DNA from: Rhizobium herbae | GTDB taxonomy: Bacteria; Pseudomonadota; Alphaproteobacteria; Rhizobiales; Rhizobiaceae | Length of the DNA: 64,000 nucleotides | NCBI RefSeq assembly: GCF_017873135.1 | Contig: NZ_JAGGJV010000001.1 | Span: 682,001-746,000, forward strand | Direction of reading: 5' to 3' | Part shown: piece by piece, positions 43,842 to 51,870 of the stretch | How positions within the stretch are numbered: the first letter of the stretch is position 1 | How the letters are laid out: each line of letters starts with the position of its first letter | Position numbers and translations under genes: made by a program | Notes under the pieces: generated by a model | What the model was told of the DNA's origin: nothing | The model's input: only the letters and a program-made list of their open reading frames with translations | Databases searched by the model: none

Positions 43842-45347
43842 ATGGATCTTTTCAGCAATCTCGCACTCGGATTTGCCACCGCCGCCTCGCCGGAAAACCT
43901 GCTGTTCTGCCTGATCGGCGTGCTGCTCGGCACCCTGATCGGCGTGCTGCCCGGCATCGGCGCCACCGCCACCATCGCCATGCTGTTGCCGATCACCTTT
44001 CAGCTCGAGCCCGTCTCCTCGCTGATCATGCTCGCCGGCATCTATTACGGTGCGCAATATGGCGGCTCGACCACGGCGATCCTGATCAACATGCCCGGCG
44101 AATCCTCCTCCGCCGTCACCGCCATCGACGGCTACCAGATGGCCCGCAAGGGCCGGGCCGGAGCAGCGCTGTCGATCGCGGCCCTCGGCTCGTTCTTTGC
44201 CGGCACCGTCTCGACCTTCCTGGTGGCGATCTTCGCCCTGCCGCTCACCGCCCTCGCGCTCAAGTTCGGCGCGGCGGAATATTTCTCGCTGATGATCGTC
44301 GGCCTCGTCTCCTCGATCGCGCTTGCCCATGGCTCGATCGTCAAGGCGCTGGCCATGGTGGCGCTCGGCCTGCTGCTCGGTCTCGTCGGCACCGACATCT
44401 ACACCGGCACGCCGCGCTTTACCCTCGGTATCCGCGAATATGCCGACGGGCTGAACTTTGTCGCCGTCGCCGTCGGCGTCTTCGGCGTCGCCGAGATCCT
44501 GCGCAATCTCGAAGGCGAAAAGACCCGGACGCTGCTGATGGCCAAGGTCAGCGGCCTGTTGCCGACACGCGACGATTTCAAGCAGATGATGTGGCCGGTC
44601 ATTCGCGGCACCGGTATCGGTTCGGCGCTCGGCATCCTGCCCGGTGGCGGCGCCATCCTTGCAGCCTTTGCCTCCTACACCGTCGAAAAGCGCCTCTCCA
44701 AGCACCCAGAAGAGTTCGGCCATGGCGCCATCGCCGGCGTCGCGGGCCCGGAATCGGCCAACAATGCCGGTGCCCAGACATCGTTCATTCCGCTCCTGAC
44801 GCTCGGCATTCCCGCCAATCCGGTGATGGCGCTGATGGTCGGTGCGATGATCATCCAGGGTATCGTTCCCGGACCAAACGTGGCATCCGAACAGCCGGCG
44901 CTGTTCTGGGGCATCATCGCCTCGATGTGGATCGGCAACCTGATGCTGGTGGTGCTCAACCTGCCGCTGATCGGCCTGTGGGTGAAGCTGCTGACGATCC
45001 CCTACTACGTGCTCTTCCCGATCATCATGGCCTTCTGCTCGATCGGGGTCTACAGCGTCAATTCCAACGTCTACGACCTCTATGCCGTCGCCTTCTTCGG
45101 CCTGGCCGGATATGCGCTGGTCAAGCTGCGCTGCGAACCCGCACCTCTCCTGCTCGGCTTCGTTCTCGGGCCGCTCTTGGAGGAAAACCTGCGCCGGGCG
45201 ATGATCCTGTCGCGCGGCGATGCAACGACCTTCGTGACGCGGCCGATCAGCGCCTTCCTGCTGCTGATCGCCCTCGCCGTCCTCGTCGTCGTCTTCCTGC
45301 CAAGCGTCAAGAAAAAGCGCGAGGCGGTGTTCACCGAAGAGGATTGA
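43842..45347 (+). CDS. tctA: Tripartite tricarboxylate transporter, large membrane subunit
   Basis: A 501-residue inner-membrane protein with about twelve helices. The TctA signatures are the Gly-rich GVLPGIGATATIAMLLPITF (about residue 25-45), YYGAQYGGSTTAILINMPGESSS (about 68) and GILPGGGAILAAFASY with ESANNAGAQTSFIPLLTLGIP. These form the two inverted repeats of the substrate pathway, driven by an ion gradient. The stop is followed by a 13-base-stem hairpin. Length is normal. Confidence 0.93.
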   Translation: MDLFSNLALGFATAASPENLLFCLIGVLLGTLIGVLPGIGATATIAMLLPITFQLEPVSSLIMLAGIYYGAQYGGSTTAILINMPGESSSAVTAIDGYQMARKGRAGAALSIAALGSFFAGTVSTFLVAIFALPLTALALKFGAAEYFSLMIVGLVSSIALAHGSIVKALAMVALGLLLGLVGTDIYTGTPRFTLGIREYADGLNFVAVAVGVFGVAEILRNLEGEKTRTLLMAKVSGLLPTRDDFKQMMWPVIRGTGIGSALGILPGGGAILAAFASYTVEKRLSKHPEEFGHGAIAGVAGPESANNAGAQTSFIPLLTLGIPANPVMALMVGAMIIQGIVPGPNVASEQPALFWGIIASMWIGNLMLVVLNLPLIGLWVKLLTIPYYVLFPIIMAFCSIGVYSVNSNVYDLYAVAFFGLAGYALVKLRCEPAPLLLGFVLGPLLEENLRRAMILSRGDATTFVTRPISAFLLLIALAVLVVVFLPSVKKKREAVFTEED

Positions 45348-45354
45348 TCACATA

Positions 45355-45402
45355 TTCCCGGTCATCAACGGCGGCTCATCGTCTGCCGGTGATGACCGGG
45401 AA
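45355..45402 (+). terminator. Large hairpin after tctA
   Basis: A perfect 13-base stem, TTCCCGGTCATCA / TGATGACCGGGAA, with a 22-base loop, 8 bases after the tctA stop. It lacks a following T-run, so it may act as an mRNA-stabilising end or weak terminator. It marks the boundary to the accessory region. Confidence 0.55.
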
Positions 45403-45584
45403 CTCCGGCAGGCATGAGGCGCGCGGCTTGGCGGTGTATAAAATTAAATCCGGTAACGGCGATAGGAAATCAAATCCGTACCTTCAAAGAACAAAGGCCA
45501 GTCTCTCGACCAGCCCTCCAAAAGGTCCCGATGGGTTGAGCCATCGACTATCGGTGTTTAACGGCCACCTGCTCGTTTGTAATA
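45403..45584. other. Boundary region between core and accessory DNA
   Basis: About 180 bases with lower GC than the preceding genes and no convincing gene. I looked for a tRNA gene or direct repeat that could mark an integration site and found none. Confidence 0.35.
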
Positions 45585-45755
45585 TCAGGCGGCTTTAATG
45601 CCACCTTCGTCTTTCTCTGTTTTCTTGTCGGCGGTTCTGGCCGAGGCCTCTATCATCGCCATGTTGATGATGTAGCTCAACAGAGCATTATTCTGGTTGT
45701 CAGCCAGAAGTTTTGCCGCATTGAGAAGATCTACGATATGTGACTGCTGCTTCAT
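45585..45755 (-). CDS. Small 56-aa protein, unknown
   Basis: MKQQSHIVDLLNAAKLLADN opens a helical protein with a second amphipathic helix (NALLSYIINMAMIEAS) and a Lys/Glu tail. The frame is followed by TGA. A GGAGGG lies five to six bases before the ATG, so translation is well supported. No family recognised. It is divergent from the small gene at 45953. Confidence 0.6.
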   Translation of the reverse strand: MKQQSHIVDLLNAAKLLADNQNNALLSYIINMAMIEASARTADKKTEKDEGGIKAA

Positions 45756-45896
45756 CGGGGCCCTCCACCCTTGGCTTTATTCACACCCCATGGTCGGTCA
45801 CTTCGCCTCCTCTTTTCAACTGCGGATAATTACCCTTGAAAGTTGCCAGTTGCAGAGCGCTAAAACCCATTGAATTTTAGGGTATTGTGGCTTAAT

Positions 45897-45925
45897 TTGA
45901 CAACACTAAAACATGACGATAATAG
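45897..45925 (+). promoter_or_regulatory. Consensus-like sigma-70 promoter
   Basis: TTGACA at 45897-45902 and TAATAG at 45920-45925 with exactly 17 bases between, pointing to the 64-aa gene at 45953. The surrounding 120 bases are AT-rich, unlike the core genome around them. Confidence 0.65.
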
Positions 45926-45952
45926 TATTGTATTATAATCAGAGAGCGAAAA

Positions 45953-46147
45953 ATGACATCGGGTCCGATCTTTAGCGACGCTCAGCTTAAGCTCTGGATG
46001 CGGAGAGTCCAGACCGAAATGGCCAAGGGGACCCCACCGCAGCAGACCCTTGATCTCGTCAAATCTGCCATGGAAGCACAATCGGCAGGTGAATCGCAAA
46101 TATCACCGGCGATCGAAATTGCGCAAAAATCCGCAAAAAAAATCTAG
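45953..46147 (+). CDS. Small 64-aa protein, unknown
   Basis: MTSGPIFSDAQLKLWMRRVQTEM followed by GTPPQQTLDLVKSAMEAQ and a Ser/Lys tail. It is helical, acidic then basic, with no signal or membrane span. Its promoter at 45897 is near-consensus. GCGAAAA precedes the ATG, a weak ribosome site. Unknown family; divergent with the 56-aa gene. Confidence 0.5.
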   Translation: MTSGPIFSDAQLKLWMRRVQTEMAKGTPPQQTLDLVKSAMEAQSAGESQISPAIEIAQKSAKKI

Positions 46148-46267
46148 AAATAACCGCCCCGACAACAGGCCCTTCTTGCATTTCTGTTGGAACCAATCTA
46201 AAGCGATTCCCACAAGTCTCGAAACAATAAGGCAGTGATACCAAGATTGCGATTCTCAGAGCCTATT

Positions 46268-48124
46268 TCAGGCCAAACGGCTACCGTAGTATTGCTCGAC
46301 GTCGATACGTGATCGAACGAAGGAGCCAAGGCGGATAGCGGGAATCCCTGCTTTATTTAACTCGCCTCCAACAAGGTTTGCCAGCGCAATTTCCCCGTTC
46401 ACCTGGAGCCTAGCCGCAACCTCTTTTGGCGATATGAACTTTCTACGAAAATCCCATATTTCCGCCATCGATATCCTACCGCTTGATAGAAATCCGTATG
46501 CGACAAGGTTCGAAATTTGGGGGCCGCTCATGCCTAGGTAAAACCCTGCTTCACCACCGGTTATCTCCGCAGAGGAGCCGTCGGGTCCTGGGGCCAGATC
46601 AGCAAAAAAAGCCTTCCAAACTTCAAAGTCACCGATCACAAGACCACGGATGTAGGGCGAATTCACTGATTTTCTCAATGTCGGAAGGGTCTGGTCCAGT
46701 ATTCCCTGCAGCATCTGCGGCCAGGGACTGCCGGGAAGGTGGTAAAGTGCCAAAACGATATCGCTAATGGAGAGCGTCCGCTTCTTGCCCCTCGTGCGTG
46801 GAACCTCGATTGAAGTGAGTTCGCATACAGATCGTGTGGTCGCGTGCCAGTTTCTGGCGAGCAATTGGTCTGGGCACCTGAAACCTGAAGCGTAGCATGC
46901 GAGCAAGGCGCTCACAGGGAGGCCCGACTTCGCGCTCTCTTCGCGAACCAGTTTCGATGCGTGAGCATAACGGGAGAGGTCATGCCACGATACGGGCGGT
47001 GACGTACTAGGCGTCGTTTTAGTCGTCCCATCGACCGCAATTAGCACGCTCGCCCTCAACGATGACTTGATCCCGGACGTCATCAACTTTCGGAAGCGGG
47101 GATCGTAAAATGGCGACATCAATCGGACCCTTAGAGGGTGCGCATAGAAATCCTTGGTCTGTGGGAAAAACCACGCATTCTTTAAACTCTCAGCCATCTC
47201 GATGAAGCCGTGAGGCCAGTTGATCATTGCACGACCCGCTACAGAAAGATTTTTCGCGCTGACCTCTCCGACAGCCGAAAAGTTCGACTGAAGCGCTCGA
47301 CACACCCCAGTTTTGAAATCAAGCGCCTTCGCGGCCTGCACTATGAATTCGAAAAGATGGCCAGGGTTAAATTCGCGTAACTCGGGATGGAGAGCCGCAC
47401 GTCCACGATCTACTCTTTCGGGATCGATGAGGTCGGTTACGAACCGGACGGCCTCCTCGTCGTCGAATTCTACAATGGGTTGGGGGTAGTCACGTAAATC
47501 GACCGAGGCCTTTCGACGGTCGTTCGGATCAAAACATTTGTGGCAAGAGCAAATGCCCTTTGTAGAGACGAAGGTTAGTCGGGCGCGGCAAACCGGGCAT
47601 TTATCGAGCAACGTTTCGAAAGTTGAAGGATCGAACGTAAGTGACTTGATGTGCCAAATGGCCTTTTGATAGCCACCATACTTCAAAAAAGTTGGCGCGA
47701 CCCGTCGATGACCGATAAGTTGATGGTACGGCAGATTGCTAGAAAAGAAGTCAAAGCTATCCCGCCCAGTTGACGGGTAAAGAAGCGGAGCAATATCGGA
47801 CTGTCCCTTCCTAGTGCCCAGAAGGTCTCCTAGGCCATCTAAGGTGAGCCCCCACTTGGCTACCCCGTAATGTGAAAATCTTTGTTCGCGTTTCCCGCCA
47901 ATAATCTTCATAATTTCGAAGGGGTAGTGGTAGGCATTGAGAGCGCTCGCTCTCAAAATCAGGTCTGCGGCTCCCTCGCCCGGCATAGGCTGCACAGATA
48001 CTGCGAGTTTGCGACCGGCCAGGGCGTGGTGGCGACGAGCCGCCTCGCCATCTATAAGTCCGTACTGCTTAGCCATAAGCGGCCCCGCGCTCCTCTCACC
48101 AATCGCGTGCAACATGACGGCCAT
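46268..48124 (-). CDS. TniQ-family (TnsD-like) protein
   Basis: This protein of up to 618 residues shows the TniQ N-terminal pattern KLAVSVQPMPGEGAADLILRASALNAY (about 39-66) and a zinc motif CPVC...CSCHKC (Cys176, 179, 192, 194, 197). The remaining 400 residues are helical with basic patches. TniQ/TnsD proteins select target sites for Tn7-like and Tn5053-type transposons. No TniA/TnsB transposase, TniB/TnsC ATPase or Cascade gene lies nearby, so it is solitary here. The start is uncertain; ATG 48124, 48115 and 48076 are all in frame without a good ribosome site. It lies 67 bases from the XRE gene on the same strand. Confidence 0.72.
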   Translation of the reverse strand: MAVMLHAIGERSAGPLMAKQYGLIDGEAARRHHALAGRKLAVSVQPMPGEGAADLILRASALNAYHYPFEIMKIIGGKREQRFSHYGVAKWGLTLDGLGDLLGTRKGQSDIAPLLYPSTGRDSFDFFSSNLPYHQLIGHRRVAPTFLKYGGYQKAIWHIKSLTFDPSTFETLLDKCPVCRARLTFVSTKGICSCHKCFDPNDRRKASVDLRDYPQPIVEFDDEEAVRFVTDLIDPERVDRGRAALHPELREFNPGHLFEFIVQAAKALDFKTGVCRALQSNFSAVGEVSAKNLSVAGRAMINWPHGFIEMAESLKNAWFFPQTKDFYAHPLRVRLMSPFYDPRFRKLMTSGIKSSLRASVLIAVDGTTKTTPSTSPPVSWHDLSRYAHASKLVREESAKSGLPVSALLACYASGFRCPDQLLARNWHATTRSVCELTSIEVPRTRGKKRTLSISDIVLALYHLPGSPWPQMLQGILDQTLPTLRKSVNSPYIRGLVIGDFEVWKAFFADLAPGPDGSSAEITGGEAGFYLGMSGPQISNLVAYGFLSSGRISMAEIWDFRRKFISPKEVAARLQVNGEIALANLVGGELNKAGIPAIRLGSFVRSRIDVEQYYGSRLA

Positions 48125-48190
48125 TGGCCGCGCCGCGAATTGGCAACAGTACCCATTTGCACTTCGAGGGCGCGCAACGAAGTATGACCG

Positions 48191-48481
48191 TTACCCCTTT
48201 TTTGGGACGTCGACCTCGGCTGGGTCCTCACCAGTCCGACCGGAAGGGGTACGCCAGCGCACGCCCACTCCATAGGCCGTGGTCGCACCGGTGAATTCCA
48301 CCCCCTGATCCTCCAAGGCTCTCACAACGCTTGTAAGCGTTTCCAACATGACGTTCTGGCCCTCTTCGACACGGAGGAGTGTATGGCGCGATACCCCTGC
48401 TGCCTGAGCCAACTGGCTTTGCTTCCAGCCGACTAATGCCCGGCCCGCACGCAATATCTCTGGTGGATAATTAATCGCCAT
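48191..48481 (-). CDS. XRE-family HTH regulator
   Basis: A 96-residue protein with a helix-turn-helix at about residues 9-65 (RAGRALVGWKQSQLAQAAGVSRHTLLRVEEGQN), followed by a short tail with VEFTGATTAYGVGVRW. It lacks a second domain. The ATG lies 26 bases from a nested palindrome (48507-48550) that separates it from the divergent DUF6634/AAA-M41 operon. It probably represses that operon and itself. The gene is on the same strand as the TniQ gene. Confidence 0.88.
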   Translation of the reverse strand: MAINYPPEILRAGRALVGWKQSQLAQAAGVSRHTLLRVEEGQNVMLETLTSVVRALEDQGVEFTGATTAYGVGVRWRTPSGRTGEDPAEVDVPKKG

Positions 48482-48506
48482 ACAGCGAAAAACGCACCTT
48501 ATCCAA

Positions 48507-48550
48507 AAATGTCAACATTAGCTACTTAATGTAGCACATTGTTGACATTT
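48507..48550. promoter_or_regulatory. Nested palindromic operator between XRE gene and AAA-M41 operon
   Basis: Outer arms AAATGTCAAC (48507-48516) and GTTGACATTT (48541-48550) enclose an inner palindrome GCTAC-TTAAT-GTAGC (48521-48535). Both arms carry a TTGACA in outward-facing senses, so regulator binding would cover -35 elements of both promoters. The region is AT-rich. Confidence 0.7.
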
Positions 48551-48626
48551 AGTTGCGTTTATTTAACAAGAAGTAGCAACGATTCTTTTCGCAGCGATTC
48601 AAATCAGAATCACCACGAGGTATTTC

Positions 48627-48947
48627 ATGGCTAACTCGGCTTCCCCACCAATTCCGTCCCCGCAGGAAATGATTGACGCCTACCGTCGGCTTGCTGACGA
48701 CCTTGAAAGGTTTGCGGTGCTGGGTCCGAAATCTATCGTATCCAGCGCCACTATTTCGGACTGGGTCATCGCCAAGAGAGCCGTGCCTGTTCTTGTGGGG
48801 ACCATCACCGGCCATCCGAACATTAAGAGCGGGAACGCCGGGTTCACTACCGAGATCGTCTTCTGGGATGAAAGGCAGAACCTCGCCAGGACTTTCAACC
48901 GCTGGTATCGCCTAGGACGTCCTCTTGAAGGAGGGCCCAACCAATGA
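48627..48947 (+). CDS. DUF6634-like protein
   Basis: A 106-residue protein with a helical N-terminus (SPQEMIDAYRRLADDLERFA) and a beta-rich core: SDWVIAKRAVPVLVGTITGHPNI and ENARTFNRWYRLG-like (LARTFNRWYRLGRPL). The SDW...GHP...SRWYRLG-like pattern matches what I recall of DUF6634, a small alphaproteobacterial family of unknown role. GAGG precedes the ATG. It overlaps the AAA-M41 gene by 4 bases (ATGA), so the two are translated together. That fixed pair suggests a specificity or adaptor subunit. Confidence 0.6.
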   Translation: MANSASPPIPSPQEMIDAYRRLADDLERFAVLGPKSIVSSATISDWVIAKRAVPVLVGTITGHPNIKSGNAGFTTEIVFWDERQNLARTFNRWYRLGRPLEGGPNQ

Positions 48948-50980
48948 AACCCCACACCCAGGACATGCTCGACGCCGCGATAGAGAACCTTCTAACAGCC
49001 ACTGCCGAAGTCCGTGTAGCGATCTCCAAATTTCCTGCCGAACTTAGCCGACGAGCCGCCCCAACAGCCTTGGCCAGCAGTCCGCGTCGGTTTCTTGCTT
49101 TTTGCGCGTTCGTACACCTGATGAAAAATCAGCAGCATTTCTTCACCTCCGAGACTTCAGTAATAGTGATCCAAGTCCCACGGGCTTGGCCGATGGACGA
49201 CTTCGACTATGTCGCAGAACTCGGCCTCAAGTCTGGAGGTCGCAGCTCCGTGCGGATTAAGGCTTTCTGCCATCCCCCAAGGACTAAAAAAGGGAATTGG
49301 GATTTCAGCCCTGGCGCATATCTGGACGCTCAGAAGGTAGTGGTCTTTCTCCCAAAGGGGGCGGAGCTGCACGCCGAGTTCAGGATAAGTGCAGACACGA
49401 ACGTCGATTTGGAAATCCTTGCTGACCGACATCTGGATAGCCTCGCTCTCCAACTGGACGTCGGCCCATTGTCCGAAGAATGCAAAGCACTTCTTCGCCA
49501 ACAGGACCCGAGGTACATAGATTCGATCTTCCGCAAAGGTCGGTCGGCACGGTCTGCGCTGGCAAGGGTCAAGGAATTATCATCAAAAGCCAGCAGTTCG
49601 CGGCGGGTCCTTCCACTTACATCGTATGGCGCGGCAGGAACATGGGGCCTCGATCTAAAACGCGATCTGGAACTCTGGCGGGCCGGTGCGCTTCACTGGG
49701 CCGATGTTGATAAAGGAGTTCTGCTGTACGGCCCGCCGGGTACCGGAAAATCCAGCTTTGCCGTATCCCTCGCGTCCGCGTGCGGCGCTCACTTGGTATC
49801 GGCCTCGCTTGCCAAATGGCAATCTCACGGTCATCTCGGCGACTTGTTGAAAGCGATGAGGATCGATTTCAATGAGGCGCGAGAATCCGCCCCGTCAATT
49901 CTATTCCTCGATGAATTCGATGCTTTTGGAGACCGCCGAAAATTCTCAGGAGATAATCAGCAGTATTGCAACGAGGTTGTAAACGCTTTGCTTGAAGCGC
50001 TCGATGGTACTGAAGGACGCGAAGGTGTTGTGGTGGTGGCAGCAACAAATCTGCCTGGACGTCTTGATCCTGCCCTCATCCGTTCGGGTAGGATAGAGCA
50101 GCATATTGAACTCTCGCCACCGAATGCGGAAGAGCGAGCCTCAATCCTTCGTTTCTACCTTCCTGAGTTGGCAAATTGCCTTGAGATAAGCCAAGCAGCA
50201 AGAGCGCTTTCAGGAAAGACGGGTTCGGACTTGGAACTTGTTGCGCGGAAAGCGCGACAGCGTGCGCGCATTGCGAATAGGGATTTAAAAATTGAGGACC
50301 TTACTGAGCACATCTCCGAGCGCATAAAGTTGGTCGGAGCCGATCTCTGGCGAATATGCATTCATGAGGCAGCGCACGCGTTGGTAGCGAAGGTACTGGA
50401 AGTGGGGACCGTCTCACGAATAGAGATTTTCGATCATACATCAGAAAACGAACGGTCACATGAAACTCACGGAGCGACTTGGATCGATGAGCCGGTGACA
50501 CCGTTTAAAACTGAGAGGTACTTCCGAGGTGACATCGCTGTGGGTCTCGCCGGTATGGCCGCCGAGGAGCTGATATTCGGCTACCGCTCGACTACTGCTG
50601 GAGGATCACCAAGGAGCGACGTTGCGAAGGCAACTGAATTAGCTTCGCAAATGGTCACGAGGTTCGGGTTGGGCAGACGCCTCTCGACGTTTCCCGAAGA
50701 AATTGACCAGTCGGAAGGGGCCTTGTTTTCAATAATTCCTGACCTTCGCGCTGATATCGATCTCATTCTTGATGCGGAGTACAAGAGATCGAAGGAAATA
50801 CTGGAGTCGCACCAGGAGGCGCTGATAAAAATCGCGGGCGCACTGAGGGACGAGAAATTCCTAGCGGGTGAGCGCCTTGCACAGCTGCTCAATCACCTAT
50901 CCAGCGACGAAATTTCCGGATTTCAACAACTCTACCAAGGCAAACCAGGCCACCTAGTCCAACCGGGAACGTCGCCATGA
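48944..50980 (+). CDS. Soluble FtsH-like AAA+ protease (M41)
   Basis: A 678-residue protein with an N-terminal domain of about 230 residues of unknown fold and no membrane helices. The AAA+ domain has Walker A GPPGTGKS (263-270), Walker B SILFLDEFD (318-326), sensor AATN (366-369) and Arg-finger region SGRIEQH. The M41 protease domain has zinc ligands in IHEAAHAL (His474, Glu475, His478) and Asp559 in RSDVAKATELA, with AAEELIFG between. Ordinary FtsH has two membrane helices at its N-terminus; here they are replaced. The protease is therefore cytosolic and perhaps directed by its N-domain or DUF6634 partner. All catalytic residues are intact. Confidence 0.85.
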   Translation: MKPHTQDMLDAAIENLLTATAEVRVAISKFPAELSRRAAPTALASSPRRFLAFCAFVHLMKNQQHFFTSETSVIVIQVPRAWPMDDFDYVAELGLKSGGRSSVRIKAFCHPPRTKKGNWDFSPGAYLDAQKVVVFLPKGAELHAEFRISADTNVDLEILADRHLDSLALQLDVGPLSEECKALLRQQDPRYIDSIFRKGRSARSALARVKELSSKASSSRRVLPLTSYGAAGTWGLDLKRDLELWRAGALHWADVDKGVLLYGPPGTGKSSFAVSLASACGAHLVSASLAKWQSHGHLGDLLKAMRIDFNEARESAPSILFLDEFDAFGDRRKFSGDNQQYCNEVVNALLEALDGTEGREGVVVVAATNLPGRLDPALIRSGRIEQHIELSPPNAEERASILRFYLPELANCLEISQAARALSGKTGSDLELVARKARQRARIANRDLKIEDLTEHISERIKLVGADLWRICIHEAAHALVAKVLEVGTVSRIEIFDHTSENERSHETHGATWIDEPVTPFKTERYFRGDIAVGLAGMAAEELIFGYRSTTAGGSPRSDVAKATELASQMVTRFGLGRRLSTFPEEIDQSEGALFSIIPDLRADIDLILDAEYKRSKEILESHQEALIKIAGALRDEKFLAGERLAQLLNHLSSDEISGFQQLYQGKPGHLVQPGTSP

Positions 50981-50988
50981 TCTAAGGC

Positions 50989-51210
50989 TCAGCTGGAACC
51001 GGATTGAAAACGGCCTCGGATGACGCGCGCAATTTCACGGGCATCATCCAAAGTCATGTGCGGAAAGCCAGTGTCCCGCTGCCCTACCATCTGAAGGAGA
51101 CAAGCACTTGCCGCCTCCAGTTGAGCATCCTCATGAGGAATCGCCGCTCTTAACGCAGCTAGGTTAGGATTTTGGGGCATCATCTGAAATTTCGCACAGT
51201 CTCGGACCAT
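50989..51210 (-). CDS. Short hypothetical protein convergent with AAA-M41
   Basis: A 73-residue helical frame with NPNLAALRAAIPHEDAQLEAASACLLQM and a C-terminal TLDDAREIARVIRGRF. It converges with the AAA-M41 gene across 8 bases. Ribosome sites are weak for both possible starts (51210 and 51183). No family recognised. Confidence 0.4.
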   Translation of the reverse strand: MVRDCAKFQMMPQNPNLAALRAAIPHEDAQLEAASACLLQMVGQRDTGFPHMTLDDAREIARVIRGRFQSGSS

Positions 51211-51383
51211 TAAAGGATCGGGCGGAATTTCGTCGACGTCAACCAGCCACGATACGCCGCTTGTCGTTTAACAGACCCGGCCAAGCGATTTCTCGTCGGG
51301 CCGCTAACCTCGGCTCTTGGTTATTTGGTCTCCGCGCCAAAGGCCAATTCTCAACGTTTATCACTTCGAGAGGAATGCGCCTT

Positions 51384-51758
51384 ATGTGGCACGCTGCGAT
51401 TTCAAAGTCGGGGTTCACTTCGCAAATCGGCGGTGACGACGACATATTGGCGTCTGGCAAATGGTTGGTTCCCATAGCCCTTGGCGATCCTGAAGGCATA
51501 TGGCGGAAATTGGCGGAAGCTGCGGCTCATGGCGATCTGGCGGCTGTGAAGATTTCGTCAGCTAGGCTTGATGTGAAGCTCGGCCACCACCTCGTCTGTG
51601 CATACTGCAAAACTTCGCAGGAGAACGACGTAAATGAGACACTGACGAAGCTTCGTAACCTCGGAGCTACAGGCGACCTACGCTACAAGTCTGACCGAGC
51701 GACCCTGCAAGGCCGCGACGAATATCTATGGCATTCGACCGAATTGGAATCCATCTAG
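51384..51758 (+). CDS. Bles03/DUF1917-like (putative phosphothreonine lyase-type) protein
   Basis: A protein of about 124 residues: ASGKWLVPIALGDPEGIWRKLAEAAAHGDLAAVKISSA, then HHLVCAYCKTSQENDVNETLTKLRNLGATGDLRYKSDRATLQGR. This order of W...LW-like helix, strand, DxxDV helix and RYKSDRAT resembles the Bles03/DUF1917 family known mostly from eukaryotes and some bacteria. I assign it from pattern memory. The GAGAGGA at 51368-51374 is eight to nine bases before ATG 51384; longer in-frame starts lack a site. Its neighbours are unknown genes. Confidence 0.6.
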   Translation: MWHAAISKSGFTSQIGGDDDILASGKWLVPIALGDPEGIWRKLAEAAAHGDLAAVKISSARLDVKLGHHLVCAYCKTSQENDVNETLTKLRNLGATGDLRYKSDRATLQGRDEYLWHSTELESI

Positions 51759-51870
51759 CTGCCAAATCACGGTATGGCGCGCGCGCGTTATCTCGCGCCA
51801 GGTATTTGGTTCTTCCGAAAATCGATCCTACGCCTATATTTCAATATTGATGTTTTCTCTTTGGTAGCAT

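Noticed and set aside
45348..46267. Integration site (tRNA gene or direct repeats) at the island border
   Set aside because: No tRNA-like fold or matching direct repeats were found by eye; the far end of the region may lie outside the window.
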